From positions 186,001 through 250,000 of the forward strand of contig NZ_JACIEZ010000004.1 of the NCBI RefSeq assembly GCF_014197145.1: a stretch of DNA of 64,000 bases, in the 5' to 3' direction. This DNA comes from Gellertiella hungarica (GTDB taxonomy: Bacteria; Pseudomonadota; Alphaproteobacteria; Rhizobiales; Rhizobiaceae). Shown here one piece after another: positions 55,401 through 63,858 of the stretch. Made by a program: the position numbers and the translations under genes. The notes beneath the pieces were generated by a model. It had not been told where the DNA came from, did not search any database, and saw nothing but the letters and a program-made list of their open reading frames with translations. Each line of letters starts with the position of its first letter. The first letter of the stretch is position 1.

Positions 55401-58400
55401 CTACTTCTTCATCTGTTCCTTGAGGGCAGCCAGTTTTGCGAAGGGCGAGTCCGGATCGACCGGCTTTTCCTTTCGGGGCGGCCTTGCCTCGAAACGCTGC
55501 TGCTGGGCAGGGCGTTCGTTGCGGTCCGGACGCGACTTGCGGTCGCCTTCGGGACGCTCATGGCGCTTGCCCTGGTTCTGCTCGGCGCGGCCCTGATCAG
55601 CCCTCGCCTGCGGACGATCACGGCCACCGCGATTGCCTTCGCCGCGACGGTTGTCGCCCTGTCGGGAACCCCGCTCTCCGCGCCCTTCGCCTTCACCGCC
55701 GCGATTCCCGCCCTGCGGGCGGCGGTTGCCTGCCTGATGGTTTCGCTGGTTGTCCTGCCGCCCGGCCGGACGCCAAAGCAGCACGGGCTTGACCTCGAGG
55801 GGCGCTTCCGGTGCGGTGTCGGTTGTGCCCGCTTCGATCGGCTGCTCGGCAGCGGGCGCTGCATCGGCAGTATCGGAAGCAACCGCCTCCCCAGCCTGCG
55901 TGGCAGCAGGCTCGGACGTGGCTTCCTCACCCTCGGACGATGCCGGTTCGGCAGCGGCCTGCGCCGGTTCAATCGAAGCAAGGTAGGCGGCCGCCTCTTC
56001 GGGCTTTACCGCATCGGCGCGGTACCCGAGACCCTTCAGGATCTCTTCCATATCGTCGGGCGTGGCCCCGAGGATGGAGAGCATGGCGGGCGTGCTGGTA
56101 AAGCGGCGGCCGTCATAGGCACCTTCGGGACGGGGTGTCGTGCCCGGCTTCCACTGCAGAAGCGGGCGAATGATATCCGCGAGCCGTTCGAGAATGTCGA
56201 TACGCACCGCACGCTTGCCCAGGAAGCGGAAACCCGCGAGCTTGTAGAAGGTCCGCTCGAAGCCGGGATCGGTGACCACCGAGGTACGGCCGGCGGCAAG
56301 CGCGGGGATAAGCTCACCATAGCCGGGCTTGTCCATGCCGTCGTTCTTCAGCGCCCAAAGCAGCGTGATCAGCTCTGCCGGTGCAGGCTTCAGCAGGGCG
56401 GGCATGAAGATATGGTAGGCGCCGAAACGAACGCCGTAGCGGCGCATCGAGGCTCGGGCATCCTGATCCAGCGACTTGACGTCCTCGGTCACGTCGCGGC
56501 GGAAAAGCACGCCGAGATTCTCGACCAGCTGGAACGCAAGCCCCTTCGCCAGTCCCTGCAGGTCTTCCGCACGGGAAATATCGTCGAGCGGCTTCAGAAC
56601 GGTGGAGATGTGATGGTTCACGAAGCGCTCGATTCGCGCGGCGACGTGTTCGCGCGCGGGTCCCGTCAGCTGTTCATCGGCAAGAACGATGACGCGGGGA
56701 CGCATGACGTGATCGTTGGCGGCAAGCCGCGCAACCGGCTCGCCGAGCCACCGCACATAACCGTCGGCGCCAAGGGCGAGGTCGCCATTGCCGGAAGCGT
56801 GAAGGCGGGCAGCCCGCGCCTCGAATTCGAGCGCAAGAGCCTTTTGCGCGGCAGTCTGGACTGCCTTCGCCTCCGGGCCGTCGGACACGGCGATTGGGGA
56901 GAACCGGAAACCGGCCAACTGCCCGACATGATGTCCCTCGACGAAGACATCTCCATTCACACTGATTTCAGCTTCCAGCATCGCATTCTCTCTCAGGCGC
57001 TTCATGAGCACAGATGTCCTGCGATCAACAAAGCGTTTCGTCAACCTCTCATGTAACGCGTCAGACAACCGATCCTCGATTTCCCGCGTCTTTTCTTGCC
57101 AGTGTGTCGGATCGGCAAGCCATCCCGGACGGTTGGACACATAGGTCCACGTCCTTATCTGCGCAATTCGGGCCGATAATGTGTCAATCTCGCCCTCTGT
57201 GCGGTCGGCACGGTAAACCTGCTCGGCCATGTAGTCCTCGTTGACAGCACCATGCCGGACAAGATCCGAATAGAGGGTGGCAATGAGTTCGGCATGCTGG
57301 GCAGGGGTAATGCGCCGATAATCGGGAAGCGCGCATGCCTCCCAAAGCTTTTCTACCCTTTCGGGTGTGGTCGCAATATCCTGAATCTCCGGGTAGCGTG
57401 CAAGCAGTTCCAGCGCCTGTTGATCGACGGCAGGCAATGCGCGCGTCAACCCCTGTACCGGAGGTGCCGCTTCGAGGCTTGCGCGCAGCGCCTTTATCGA
57501 AGCGAAATCCAGCTCCTTCGTCCGCCACTGAAGCACGCGCACCGGGTCGAAATGATGGGTTTCGATCCGCTCCACAAGTTCGGGGTCGAAGGGATCGACT
57601 CGTCCCGTCACCCCGAAGGTGCCGTCGCGGACATGGCGCCCTGCGCGTCCCGCGATCTGGCCGATTTCGCCGGGGTTCAGATCCCTGAACTGATAACCGT
57701 CAAACTTTCTATCCTGGGCAAAGGCAACGTGATCGACGTCGAGATTGAGACCCATCCCGATCGCGTCCGTCGCGACGAGGTACTCCACGTCGCCTTCCTG
57801 GTAGAGCCCTACCTGCGCATTGCGCGTGCGGGGGCTGAGCGCACCGAGGACGACGGCAGCGCCGCCGCGCTGACGGCGGATCAGTTCGGCGATGGCGTAC
57901 ACTTCTTCTGCAGAAAAGGCGACGATTGCGCTGCGCTTGGGCAAGCGCGTGATCTTTTTCGAGCCGGCATAGGACAGCTGTGAAAGCCTGGGGCGCTCGA
58001 CAACCGTGATGCCGGGCAGCAATTGCTCGAGGATGGTGCGCATGGTGCCCGCACCCAGGAGGAGCGTTTCATCGCGCCCGCGCAAATGCAGCAATCGGTC
58101 CGTGAAGATGTGGCCGCGCTCGAGGTCGCCCGCAAGCTGCACTTCGTCGATGGCGACGAAAGCGGCGCGCGTTTCGCGCGGCATGGCCTCCACGGTGCAG
58201 ACCTGGAAACGGGCAGAAGGCGGAACGATCTTCTCCTCGCCCGTCACCAGAGCGACATGGGCAGCACCGACCCGCTCGACCACACGGGTATAGACTTCCC
58301 GCGCCAGGAGACGCAGCGGCAGCCCGATCACGCCCGAACCGTGCGCAACCATGCGCTCGATCGCGTAATGGGTCTTGCCCGTATTGGTCGGGCCGAGGAC

Positions 58401-58430
58401 CGCGGTGACGCCGCGACCGCTCAGGATCAT
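55401..58430 (-). CDS. Suv3-like DEAD/DExH-box RNA helicase
   Basis: 1009-aa helicase. Walker A GPTNTGKT begins at residue 13, motif II is AIDEVQLAGD, and VVLGALSPRTRNAQVGLYQEGDVEYLVATDAIGMGLNLDVDHVAFAQ with IGQIAGRAGRHVRDGTFG are typical of mitochondrial SUV3 and its bacterial relatives. The last 200 residues are low-complexity: Ala/Glu-rich, then Arg/Gly/Asn-rich RNA-binding repeats (NRGGEGEGRGERGSRQGDN). I used the ATG at 58430, where family similarity starts; the ATG at 58505 is an alternative and neither has a strong ribosome site. RNA processing or degradation is the likely role. Confidence 0.9.
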   Translation of the reverse strand: MILSGRGVTAVLGPTNTGKTHYAIERMVAHGSGVIGLPLRLLAREVYTRVVERVGAAHVALVTGEEKIVPPSARFQVCTVEAMPRETRAAFVAIDEVQLAGDLERGHIFTDRLLHLRGRDETLLLGAGTMRTILEQLLPGITVVERPRLSQLSYAGSKKITRLPKRSAIVAFSAEEVYAIAELIRRQRGGAAVVLGALSPRTRNAQVGLYQEGDVEYLVATDAIGMGLNLDVDHVAFAQDRKFDGYQFRDLNPGEIGQIAGRAGRHVRDGTFGVTGRVDPFDPELVERIETHHFDPVRVLQWRTKELDFASIKALRASLEAAPPVQGLTRALPAVDQQALELLARYPEIQDIATTPERVEKLWEACALPDYRRITPAQHAELIATLYSDLVRHGAVNEDYMAEQVYRADRTEGEIDTLSARIAQIRTWTYVSNRPGWLADPTHWQEKTREIEDRLSDALHERLTKRFVDRRTSVLMKRLRENAMLEAEISVNGDVFVEGHHVGQLAGFRFSPIAVSDGPEAKAVQTAAQKALALEFEARAARLHASGNGDLALGADGYVRWLGEPVARLAANDHVMRPRVIVLADEQLTGPAREHVAARIERFVNHHISTVLKPLDDISRAEDLQGLAKGLAFQLVENLGVLFRRDVTEDVKSLDQDARASMRRYGVRFGAYHIFMPALLKPAPAELITLLWALKNDGMDKPGYGELIPALAAGRTSVVTDPGFERTFYKLAGFRFLGKRAVRIDILERLADIIRPLLQWKPGTTPRPEGAYDGRRFTSTPAMLSILGATPDDMEEILKGLGYRADAVKPEEAAAYLASIEPAQAAAEPASSEGEEATSEPAATQAGEAVASDTADAAPAAEQPIEAGTTDTAPEAPLEVKPVLLWRPAGRQDNQRNHQAGNRRPQGGNRGGEGEGRGERGSRQGDNRRGEGNRGGRDRPQARADQGRAEQNQGKRHERPEGDRKSRPDRNERPAQQQRFEARPPRKEKPVDPDSPFAKLAALKEQMKK

Positions 58431-58607
58431 CGGTTGCTTGATCAAAATGTCGTTCCACAAAAACCGTCCAGCTTCCACGAAGTCCGCCGGAGACCTCGCA
58501 CACATGGCGTTCCCGGAGACCAAAGACAAGTGCTTAAATTGACCTTCTGGAAAAGAACCGCCGCCCTGGCGGACAGGATGTCGCAAAGTCCGGAACACGC
58601 CATCGGG

Positions 58608-58677
58608 TTAACGAATGGAACAGCGACGGAACGAATCGCTGACGAATCGCTCACCAGGGCATTTTCCCGATTTGTTC
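58608..58677 (+). repeat. Repeat module R1
   Basis: TTAA at 58608, GAAC-N7-GAAC at 58618-58632, GAATC at 58633 and 58644 (11 bp apart), and GATTTGTTC ending at 58677. It shares with R2 and R3 an identical 25-bp distance from TTAA to the first GAATC and 44 bp from that GAATC to the final C of TTGTTC. This copy is closest to the helicase gene. Confidence 0.9.
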
Positions 58678-58694
58678 CCCACTACATCTAGATT

Positions 58695-58750
58695 GTCTGG
58701 GCCTCGTCCGTGCCATATCAAGACAGCCTGCGGAAGAGGCAAGCCCAGAC
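58695..58750. other. Stem-loop between repeat modules R1 and R2
   Basis: GTCTGGGC (58695-58702) pairs with GCCCAGAC (58743-58750); CTC/GAG extends it inward after a bulge. There is no T-run, so it is not a terminator. It may be part of an RNA leader of the helicase or a DNA-level structure. Confidence 0.5.
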
Positions 58751-58794
58751 ATCGCGGGCGCCGTTAACTCTTTCGCGAGAAGCGGCGAGGCGGA

Positions 58795-58809
58795 TTAACC
58801 GTTTGTTAA
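58795..58809. promoter_or_regulatory. CtrA-type site TTAA-N7-TTAA
   Basis: TTAACCGTTTGTTAA matches the full CtrA consensus with seven bases between the TTAA halves. It lies between repeats R1 and R2, upstream of the helicase gene. CtrA binding is inferred from the motif only. Confidence 0.5.
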
Positions 58810-58850
58810 GCTTGCCCTTCCGGCTCTTGCTCCTTCGGGGCGGAGGCTCG

Positions 58851-58920
58851 TTAACAAACTGTCCAAAAACGGAACGAATCACAGACGAATCACCGACGTC
58901 GTGATTTTCTTCTTTTGTTC
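58851..58920 (+). repeat. Repeat module R2
   Basis: TTAA at 58851, degenerate GTCC-N7-GAAC at 58861-58875, GAATC at 58876 and 58887, TTTTGTTC ending at 58920. Beyond the module, similarity to R3 continues for about 30 bp (a second TTGTTCACCATA-like element near 58943). Confidence 0.9.
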
Positions 58921-59111
58921 GCATCAACATGTAGTATCTCAATTGTTCACCATATACGATTTCGGGATCTCTGTTTCCCTCAACTCGCTCTCCGGCGTCG
59001 TGCAAAGGTTAATGCCCGTGAAGCGGGGTCATTTGCCTTCGCGGGATAGTCGGCGGTCTCGCTGAACTCAGTGGCGGACTAATGTAGGCCAGTCTTGTGC
59101 CAAGACGGGAA

Positions 59112-59181
59112 TTAACCTTCAGAACAGGGCTGGAACGAATCGCAGACGAATCGCTGACGTGGCTCGTTTCCCGATTTGTTC
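59112..59181 (+). repeat. Repeat module R3
   Basis: TTAA at 59112, GAAC-N7-GAAC at 59122-59136, GAATC at 59137 and 59148, GATTTGTTC ending at 59181. Downstream, a TTTGTTAACCATA element (near 59208) matches the R2 extension. Confidence 0.9.
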
Positions 59182-59225
59182 ACCGCAGTATATTGTGTAA
59201 TATCAATTTGTTAACCATAGAAATC

Positions 59226-59234
59226 GGTGGATAA
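59226..59234 (-). promoter_or_regulatory. DnaA-box-like 9-mer
   Basis: Minus strand TTATCCACC, one mismatch from the DnaA box TTATCCACA. It is a single copy, so its significance is uncertain, but it lies beside AT-rich DNA and repeat R3. Confidence 0.35.
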
Positions 59235-59296
59235 GCACCTTCGGAAGGCTGCAGGGACAACGCGCCCGTTAACTTTTTTCCTGCTGCGCTTTGCAA

Positions 59297-59322
59297 AAAA
59301 GGCGGCTTTGCAGCCGCCTTTT
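59297..59322 (-). terminator. Terminator of phaB
   Basis: Perfect stem AAAAGGCGGCT (59297-59307) / AGCCGCCTTTT (59312-59322), loop TTGC; on the minus strand the stem is followed by TTGC after a run of Ts that includes the stem end (59300-59295). It begins 22 bases after the phaB stop. Confidence 0.9.
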
Positions 59323-59344
59323 AAACCTTGCGTTAAGGGATGCC

Positions 59345-60070
59345 TCACACGAAGAACTGGCCGCCATTGGCGGAGATGGTCGAACCCGTGATGAACCCCG
59401 CGTCCTCGGACGCGAGAAAGACCACGCAACGGGCAATTTCCTCCGGCTCGCCAAGCCGGCCCACGGGTATCTGCGGGATGATGCGCTCGTTCAGCACCTT
59501 TTCGGGAATGGCCCGCACCATCTCAGTCCCGATATAGCCGGGGCAGATGGCATTGACCGTAATGCCTTTTGCCGCCCCTTCCTGGGCAAGAGCCTTAGTG
59601 AAACCGAGGTCGCCGGCCTTGGCTGCGGAGTAGTTGGCCTGCCCCATCTGGCCTTTCTGCCCGTTGATCGAGGAAATGTTGATCACGCGTCCGAAGTTTC
59701 GCTCGCGCATGCCGTTCCAGATCGGATGCGTCATGTTGAAAAGGCCGGTCAGGTTGGTCCCGATGACCTCACCCCATTGCTCCGGCGTCATCTTGTGGAA
59801 CATGGCATCGCGCGTGATGCCCGCGTTGTTGACCAGGATGTCCACCGGACCAAGATCGGCCTCCACCCTGGCAATTCCCTCGGCGCAGGCCTGATAACTG
59901 GAAACATCCCACTTGTAGACCGGGATGCCGGTTTCGCCCTCGAAGGCCCTGGCCTTTTCTTCATTGCCGGCAAAATTCGCCGCAACCCTGTAACCCGCAT
60001 TCTTCAGTGCCACCGATATGGCCGCCCCTATGCCACGCGTCCCACCCGTGACCAATGCTACTCGCGTCAT
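59345..60070 (-). CDS. phaB: Acetoacetyl-CoA reductase
   Basis: 241-aa short-chain dehydrogenase reducing acetoacetyl-CoA with NADPH to (R)-3-hydroxybutyryl-CoA for PHB. Motifs: ALVTGGTRGIGAAI, NNAGITRDAMFHKMTPEQW, and the Ser-Tyr-Lys set NISSINGQKGQMGQANYSAAKAG; the GRLGEPEEIARCVVFLASEDAGFITGSTISANGGQF ending is typical of PhaB. It lies 83 bases downstream of phaA, so the two form an operon. The synthase phaC is not in the window. Confidence 0.97.
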   Translation of the reverse strand: MTRVALVTGGTRGIGAAISVALKNAGYRVAANFAGNEEKARAFEGETGIPVYKWDVSSYQACAEGIARVEADLGPVDILVNNAGITRDAMFHKMTPEQWGEVIGTNLTGLFNMTHPIWNGMRERNFGRVINISSINGQKGQMGQANYSAAKAGDLGFTKALAQEGAAKGITVNAICPGYIGTEMVRAIPEKVLNERIIPQIPVGRLGEPEEIARCVVFLASEDAGFITGSTISANGGQFFV

Positions 60071-60153
60071 GCCATTCCCCCCTTTATGATTATGTCAGGT
60101 TTGCAAGCGCGGCCCGGATGCTGGTCATCCGGGCCAAATTTCCGACAAGCCGC

Positions 60154-61335
60154 TCAAAGCGCCTCGAAGCACATGGCGACGCCCATGCCGCCGCCGATGC
60201 AGAGCGTGGCGAGACCCTTGCGGGCGCCGCGACGCTTCATCTCGAAAAGCAGCGTGTTGAGCACGCGCGCACCGGAGGCACCGATCGGATGGCCGATGGC
60301 GATGGCGCCGCCATTGACGTTGACGATATCGGGATTCCAGCCCAGATCCTTGTTGACGGCGCAGGCCTGTGCGGCGAAGGCTTCATTGGCTTCCACAAGA
60401 TCCAGATCGTTGATCGACCAACCTGCCTTTTCCAGCGCCTTTCGCGAGGCAGGGATAGGACCGGTGCCCATGATGCTGGGATCGACGCCTGCAGTTGCCC
60501 AGGACACGATGCGTGCCAGCGGCTGGATACCGCGGCGCGAGGCTTCGGCCTCGGTCATCAGCAGGGCGGCGGCGGCACCGTCATTGATGCCGGACGCATT
60601 GCCCGCCGTTACGCTGCCTTCCTTGTCGAAAGCCGGGCGCAGCTTGGCCATGCTGTCGATCGTGGCGCCATGCCGGATATACTCATCCTGATCGACGACG
60701 ACGTCACCCTTGCGGCCCTTGATGACGAAGGGGACGATTTCATCCTTGAAGCGGCCGGCCTTCTGGGCAGCTTCAGCCTTGTTCTGGGAGGCGAGCGCGA
60801 ACTGATCCTGCTCGTCGCGGGTGAGCTGGAACTGGCGCGCCACGTTTTCGGCCGTGATGCCCATATGGTAGCCGTGGAACGCGTCGGTCAGGCCGTCCTT
60901 GATCATGGTATCGATCATTTTCATGTCGCCCATCTTCGTGCCCGATCGCAAATGGGCGCAATGGGGAGCCATGGACATGGATTCCTGACCACCGGCGACA
61001 ATGATGGATGCATCCCCGGTGGCAATCTGCTGCATGCCGAGCGCGACCGCGCGCAGGCCGGAGCCGCAGAGCTGGTTGATGCCCCAGGCCGTCGCTTCCT
61101 GCGGCACGCCCGCCTTCATGGCCGCCTGGCGAGCCGGGTTCTGGCCCTCCCCGGCAGGAAGAACCTGGCCGAGGATAACCTCGTTGACCTCTTTCGGGTC
61201 CACGCCCGCGCGCTCCAGGACGGCCTGGACCACGGCGGTGCCGAGTTCATGCGCCGGTACCGAGCCGAACGCGCCATTGAAGGAGCCGACTGCGGTGCGG
61301 GCAGCGCTCGCAATGACGATGGATGGATTGCTCAT
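60154..61335 (-). CDS. phaA: Acetyl-CoA acetyltransferase (beta-ketothiolase)
   Basis: 393-aa thiolase condensing two acetyl-CoA. The nucleophile Cys90 lies in [11 protein letters not shown]; later [19 protein letters not shown] supplies the catalytic His and the C-terminal [13 protein letters not shown] the second Cys. The ATG at 61335 has GGAG upstream. It is first in the phaAB operon and divergent from the regulator phaR across 238 bp. Confidence 0.97.
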   Translation of the reverse strand: MSNPSIVIASAARTAVGSFNGAFGSVPAHELGTAVVQAVLERAGVDPKEVNEVILGQVLPAGEGQNPARQAAMKAGVPQEATAWGINQLCGSGLRAVALGMQQIATGDASIIVAGGQESMSMAPHCAHLRSGTKMGDMKMIDTMIKDGLTDAFHGYHMGITAENVARQFQLTRDEQDQFALASQNKAEAAQKAGRFKDEIVPFVIKGRKGDVVVDQDEYIRHGATIDSMAKLRPAFDKEGSVTAGNASGINDGAAAALLMTEAEASRRGIQPLARIVSWATAGVDPSIMGTGPIPASRKALEKAGWSINDLDLVEANEAFAAQACAVNKDLGWNPDIVNVNGGAIAIGHPIGASGARVLNTLLFEMKRRGARKGLATLCIGGGMGVAMCFEAL

Positions 61336-61573
61336 GGGATCTCCTCGCTTTCGATGGGTCGTTGTCCGAAAACTGACAAAGCTTGGGTTGCAAGTCAAAC
61401 GGCTTAAGGCACCGTGCCCTTTCTGCCCAGAACGGCTTTGGTCGCAGATTTGCTATTGATCAAAAGCATTTCCCGCATCGCACAAAGTGATTGTCATGCC
61501 CATTTCTTGCGCATAAAGTCTGAGACGGGAGACAGTCTTGGCCGGATGCACGCCGGTGGGCAGGGAGATCATA

Positions 61574-62149
61574 ATGGCGAAAAACAACGGGCAAATTACA
61601 ATCAAGAAATATGCCAACCGCCGACTCTACAACACCGGAACCAGCACTTACGTAACGCTCGACGATCTCGCCGTCATGGTGAAGAAGGGGGAAGACTTCG
61701 TCGTCCAGGACGCCAAGACCGGCGAAGACATCACGCATTCCGTGCTGACGCAGATCATTTTCGAACAGGAATCGAAGACGGGGAACACGCTTTTGCCGAT
61801 CTCGTTCCTCCGCCAGCTGATCTCCTATTACGGAGACCAGATGCAGATGGTGGTGCCGAGCTTCCTCGAGCACTCCATGAAGGCCTTCAACGAACAGCAG
61901 GTGCAGATAAGGGAGCAGATGACCCGTGCTTTCGGAGACAGCCCGCTGACCAAGAACCTTCAGGCGCCGATGCAGATGATGGAAGAACAGGTGAAGCGCA
62001 ACACCGAGATGTTCCATCAGGCGATGCAGATGTTCTCACCCTTCATGACACCGCCGCAGCCCAAGGAGGCCAAGAAGGCCGACCCGAAGGACATCGACGA
62101 GCTCAAGGAGCAGCTGCGCGCCCTTCAGACCAAGCTTGACACTCTCTGA
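61574..62149 (+). CDS. phaR: PHB synthesis repressor PhaR
   Basis: 191-aa regulator that binds PHB and DNA. The N-terminal DNA-binding block ITIKKYANRRLYNTGTSTYVTLDDLAVMVKKGEDFVVQDAKTGEDITHSVLTQIIFEQE is diagnostic of PhaR, followed by the PHB-accumulation domain (LLPISFLRQLISYYGDQMQMVVPSFLEHSM) and a Met/Gln-rich C-terminus. The ATG at 61574 follows GGGAG. It probably controls the divergent phaAB operon or phasin genes. Confidence 0.97.
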   Translation: MAKNNGQITIKKYANRRLYNTGTSTYVTLDDLAVMVKKGEDFVVQDAKTGEDITHSVLTQIIFEQESKTGNTLLPISFLRQLISYYGDQMQMVVPSFLEHSMKAFNEQQVQIREQMTRAFGDSPLTKNLQAPMQMMEEQVKRNTEMFHQAMQMFSPFMTPPQPKEAKKADPKDIDELKEQLRALQTKLDTL

Positions 62150-62176
62150 AAAGGATCCATCGCTTAGACCTGACCG

Positions 62177-62198
62177 GGGGCCCGCAAGGCCCCTTTTT
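62177..62198 (+). terminator. Terminator of phaR
   Basis: GGGGCC (62177-62182) / GGCCCC (62188-62193), loop CGCAA, five Ts. It ends where the convergent membrane protein gene stops. Confidence 0.88.
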
Positions 62199-62608
62199 CA
62201 CAGGCCGATGGAAACGTCCCGGCTGGCACTTCTGACAGAAACGGCAAAACCGCCGATGACGTCGATGAAGGCGATGACCATCAGGATGAAGAAAACCTGG
62301 GTTGCGGCGTCCCGCACCGCCAGGAACTCCACGAGGAATGCCACGAAGACCAGAAGTGACAGCATGTGGTTCATCAGCGAGCCCGACGAGTTGCGCGTGG
62401 ACTTCAGCAGTTCGAGAAAGAAGAAGACAAGTCCTATCAGGATGAAGAGGTCCCCGAGGGAGAGCGACCACACCGCTCCGGACAGCATGGAAACCTGCAG
62501 AAGGACCGTCTGCAGAGAGGCGACCCCGCCCCCGCCGAACAGGCCGATCATGGCAAGGTTGTAAAGCGCGAACGGTACGATCATCAGCGGAAGCGCAACA
62601 AGCATCAT
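62198..62608 (-). CDS. Small four-helix membrane protein, unknown function
   Basis: 136-aa hydrophobic protein with about four membrane helices (MMLVALPLMIVPFALYNLAMIGLF, SLSLGDLFILIGLVFFFLELLKS, HMLSLLVFVAFLVEFLAV, VFFILMVIAFIDVIGGFAVSV). I recognise the general type as a conserved rhizobial hypothetical protein but can name no function. The ATG at 62608 has AAGGA upstream. It lies between phaR and rpmF, convergent with phaR. Confidence 0.8.
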   Translation of the reverse strand: MMLVALPLMIVPFALYNLAMIGLFGGGGVASLQTVLLQVSMLSGAVWSLSLGDLFILIGLVFFFLELLKSTRNSSGSLMNHMLSLLVFVAFLVEFLAVRDAATQVFFILMVIAFIDVIGGFAVSVRSASRDVSIGL

Positions 62609-62707
62609 GACATTCCTTTTCCTTCCGGCACAAACGCGCTGCACCGGCTCACGGGTTTCAGGAAAAGAGCATTCCGCGAATAAAAATGGAAGCTGGAGCC
62701 CAAACAA

Positions 62708-62732
62708 AAAGACCGGCCAGGGGCCGGTCTTT
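62708..62732 (-). terminator. Terminator of rpmF
   Basis: Perfect stem AAAGACCGGCC (62708-62718) / GGCCGGTCTTT (62722-62732) with a 3-nt loop; on the minus strand followed by TTTTTGTTTGG. It lies 47 bases past the rpmF stop. Confidence 0.88.
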
Positions 62733-62749
62733 CCGATCAGTATGTCGCA

Positions 62750-62767
62750 CCGGCCGAATTCGGCCGG
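62750..62767. repeat. 18-bp perfect palindrome after rpmF
   Basis: CCGGCCGAATTCGGCCGG lies between the rpmF stop (62780) and its terminator. It may form a second hairpin in the mRNA tail. No known binding motif. Confidence 0.7.
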
Positions 62768-62779
62768 CCCGGAGAAAAA

Positions 62780-62965
62780 TCAGGCGCTTTCCTTCGGGGT
62801 CAGAACCTGGCGACCGCGGTACATGCCGGTCTTCAGGTCGATGTGGTGCGGGCGGCGCAGTTCGCCGGAGTTCTTGTCTTCGACGTAGGTCGGGTTCTTC
62901 AGCGCGTCAGCAGAACGGCGCATACCGCGCTTCGACGGGCTTGTTTTTCTTTTCGGTACAGCCAT
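62780..62965 (-). CDS. rpmF: 50S ribosomal protein L32
   Basis: 61-aa L32: [55 protein letters not shown]. The alphaproteobacterial form lacks the zinc cysteines. It lies between a GST gene upstream and the palindrome/terminator downstream. The rpmF-mtgA neighbourhood is conserved in rhizobia, here with GST between. Confidence 0.98.
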   Translation of the reverse strand: MAVPKRKTSPSKRGMRRSADALKNPTYVEDKNSGELRRPHHIDLKTGMYRGRQVLTPKESA

Positions 62966-63135
62966 TTGAGTACTCCACTTGACGGGGCAAAACCGCTCTC
63001 CTCAGCCAGATACGGCTGCCGGGATCACGGTTCAATCTCGGAAATTGGGCGGCTTATACATGCTCGTTTCCCGTTTGACCAGCCCTTTTAGCAATTTTTG
63101 CCGATTCTGCAGGGCACCGGTCCCAAGGGCTCCGG

Positions 63136-63783
63136 TCAAACCTCGTCTTTTTCCACGTACCAGGTTTCCGCAAGGGCTGCATGCTGCCACTCCACCCAGG
63201 CAGGATGTTGCTTGACCGCGGTCATGTAGGCAAGCGTCTCAGGGTCGGAAACCAGCTCATAGACCTCGAAGCGGTTCACGGCGGGCGCAAACATCGCATC
63301 TGCAGCCGAGAAGGCGCCGAACAGGAAAGGCCCCCCTGACTTCTGGCGGCAATCCTTCCAGATGGCCTCTATGCGCCGCACATTGGCCCGCACGTCCTCA
63401 CCGACGGGGATCGCTGCCGGCTGGCGGCGGATGTTCATCGGGCAGGCGGAGCGCAAGGCGCCAAATCCGGAGAGCATTTCCATCGAAATAGAGCGGGCGA
63501 GCGCCCGCTCGCCCTGGGCCTTGGGCCATAATCCTGCCTCGGGGAAGAGCTCGGCCACATATTCGATGATGGCAAGGGATTCCCATATCCTGATCTCGTC
63601 GTGATGCAGCACCGGCACCCGCCCCACGGGGGAAAGTGTACGGAACTTCGGGTTCCCTGCCTTCATATCGAAGGGGATGAGCACTTCGCTGAAGGGAATG
63701 CCGCACGCCTTCATGGCGATCCAGGGGCGCAGGGACCAGGAGGAGTAGTTCTTGTTTCCGATGTAGAGGGTCAGTTCGGCCAT
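63136..63783 (-). CDS. Glutathione S-transferase family protein
   Basis: 215-aa GST. The N-terminal thioredoxin fold has ELTLYIGNKNYSSWSLRPWIAMKACGIPFSEVLIPFD and the cis-Pro GRVPVLHHDEIRIWESLAIIEYVAE; the C-terminal helical domain has PFLFGAFSAADAMFAPAVNRFEVY. The catalytic Ser lies in NYSSWS. The substrate is unknown. The ATG at 63783 is the domain start; the upstream frame adds eight residues without support. Confidence 0.92.
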   Translation of the reverse strand: MAELTLYIGNKNYSSWSLRPWIAMKACGIPFSEVLIPFDMKAGNPKFRTLSPVGRVPVLHHDEIRIWESLAIIEYVAELFPEAGLWPKAQGERALARSISMEMLSGFGALRSACPMNIRRQPAAIPVGEDVRANVRRIEAIWKDCRQKSGGPFLFGAFSAADAMFAPAVNRFEVYELVSDPETLAYMTAVKQHPAWVEWQHAALAETWYVEKDEV

Positions 63784-63858
63784 GATGTTGCTGCTCCGCG
63801 TTGTCATGACCGCACGCTAGTCGGCTATCGGACGGAGCACCAACGAAATCCGGTGAAG

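Larger units (their letters stand above)
58431..59296. other. Gene-free, repeat-rich region between helicase and phaB
   Basis: About 870 bp without credible coding sequence. It holds three 70-bp direct-repeat modules (58608-58677, 58851-58920, 59112-59181), a TTAA-N7-TTAA site at 58795, a DnaA-box-like 9-mer at 59226 and a stem-loop GTCTGGGC (58695-58702) / GCCCAGAC (58743-58750). TTAA occurs at least eight times (58608, 58764, 58795, 58806, 58851, 59009, 59112, 59211 and again at 59269). Short minus-strand frames here share SDSSxIRS only because they read through the repeats. Confidence 0.75.

Noticed and set aside
58442-59005. Minus-strand frames of 70 and 95 codons sharing SDSSxIRS and FVN
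   Set aside because: The shared peptide comes from reading through the repeat modules. The third copy is interrupted, nothing resembles a known protein, and the conserved property is nucleotide spacing, not codons.
58608-59181. CRISPR array
   Set aside because: Only three copies, 243 and 261 bp apart, with diverged repeat bodies; no cas genes in the window.
58431-59296. Calling this region the chromosomal oriC
   Set aside because: Only one DnaA-box-like word is present, no dnaA, hemE or parAB gene is near, and GC skew cannot be computed here. Left as a hypothesis in the findings.
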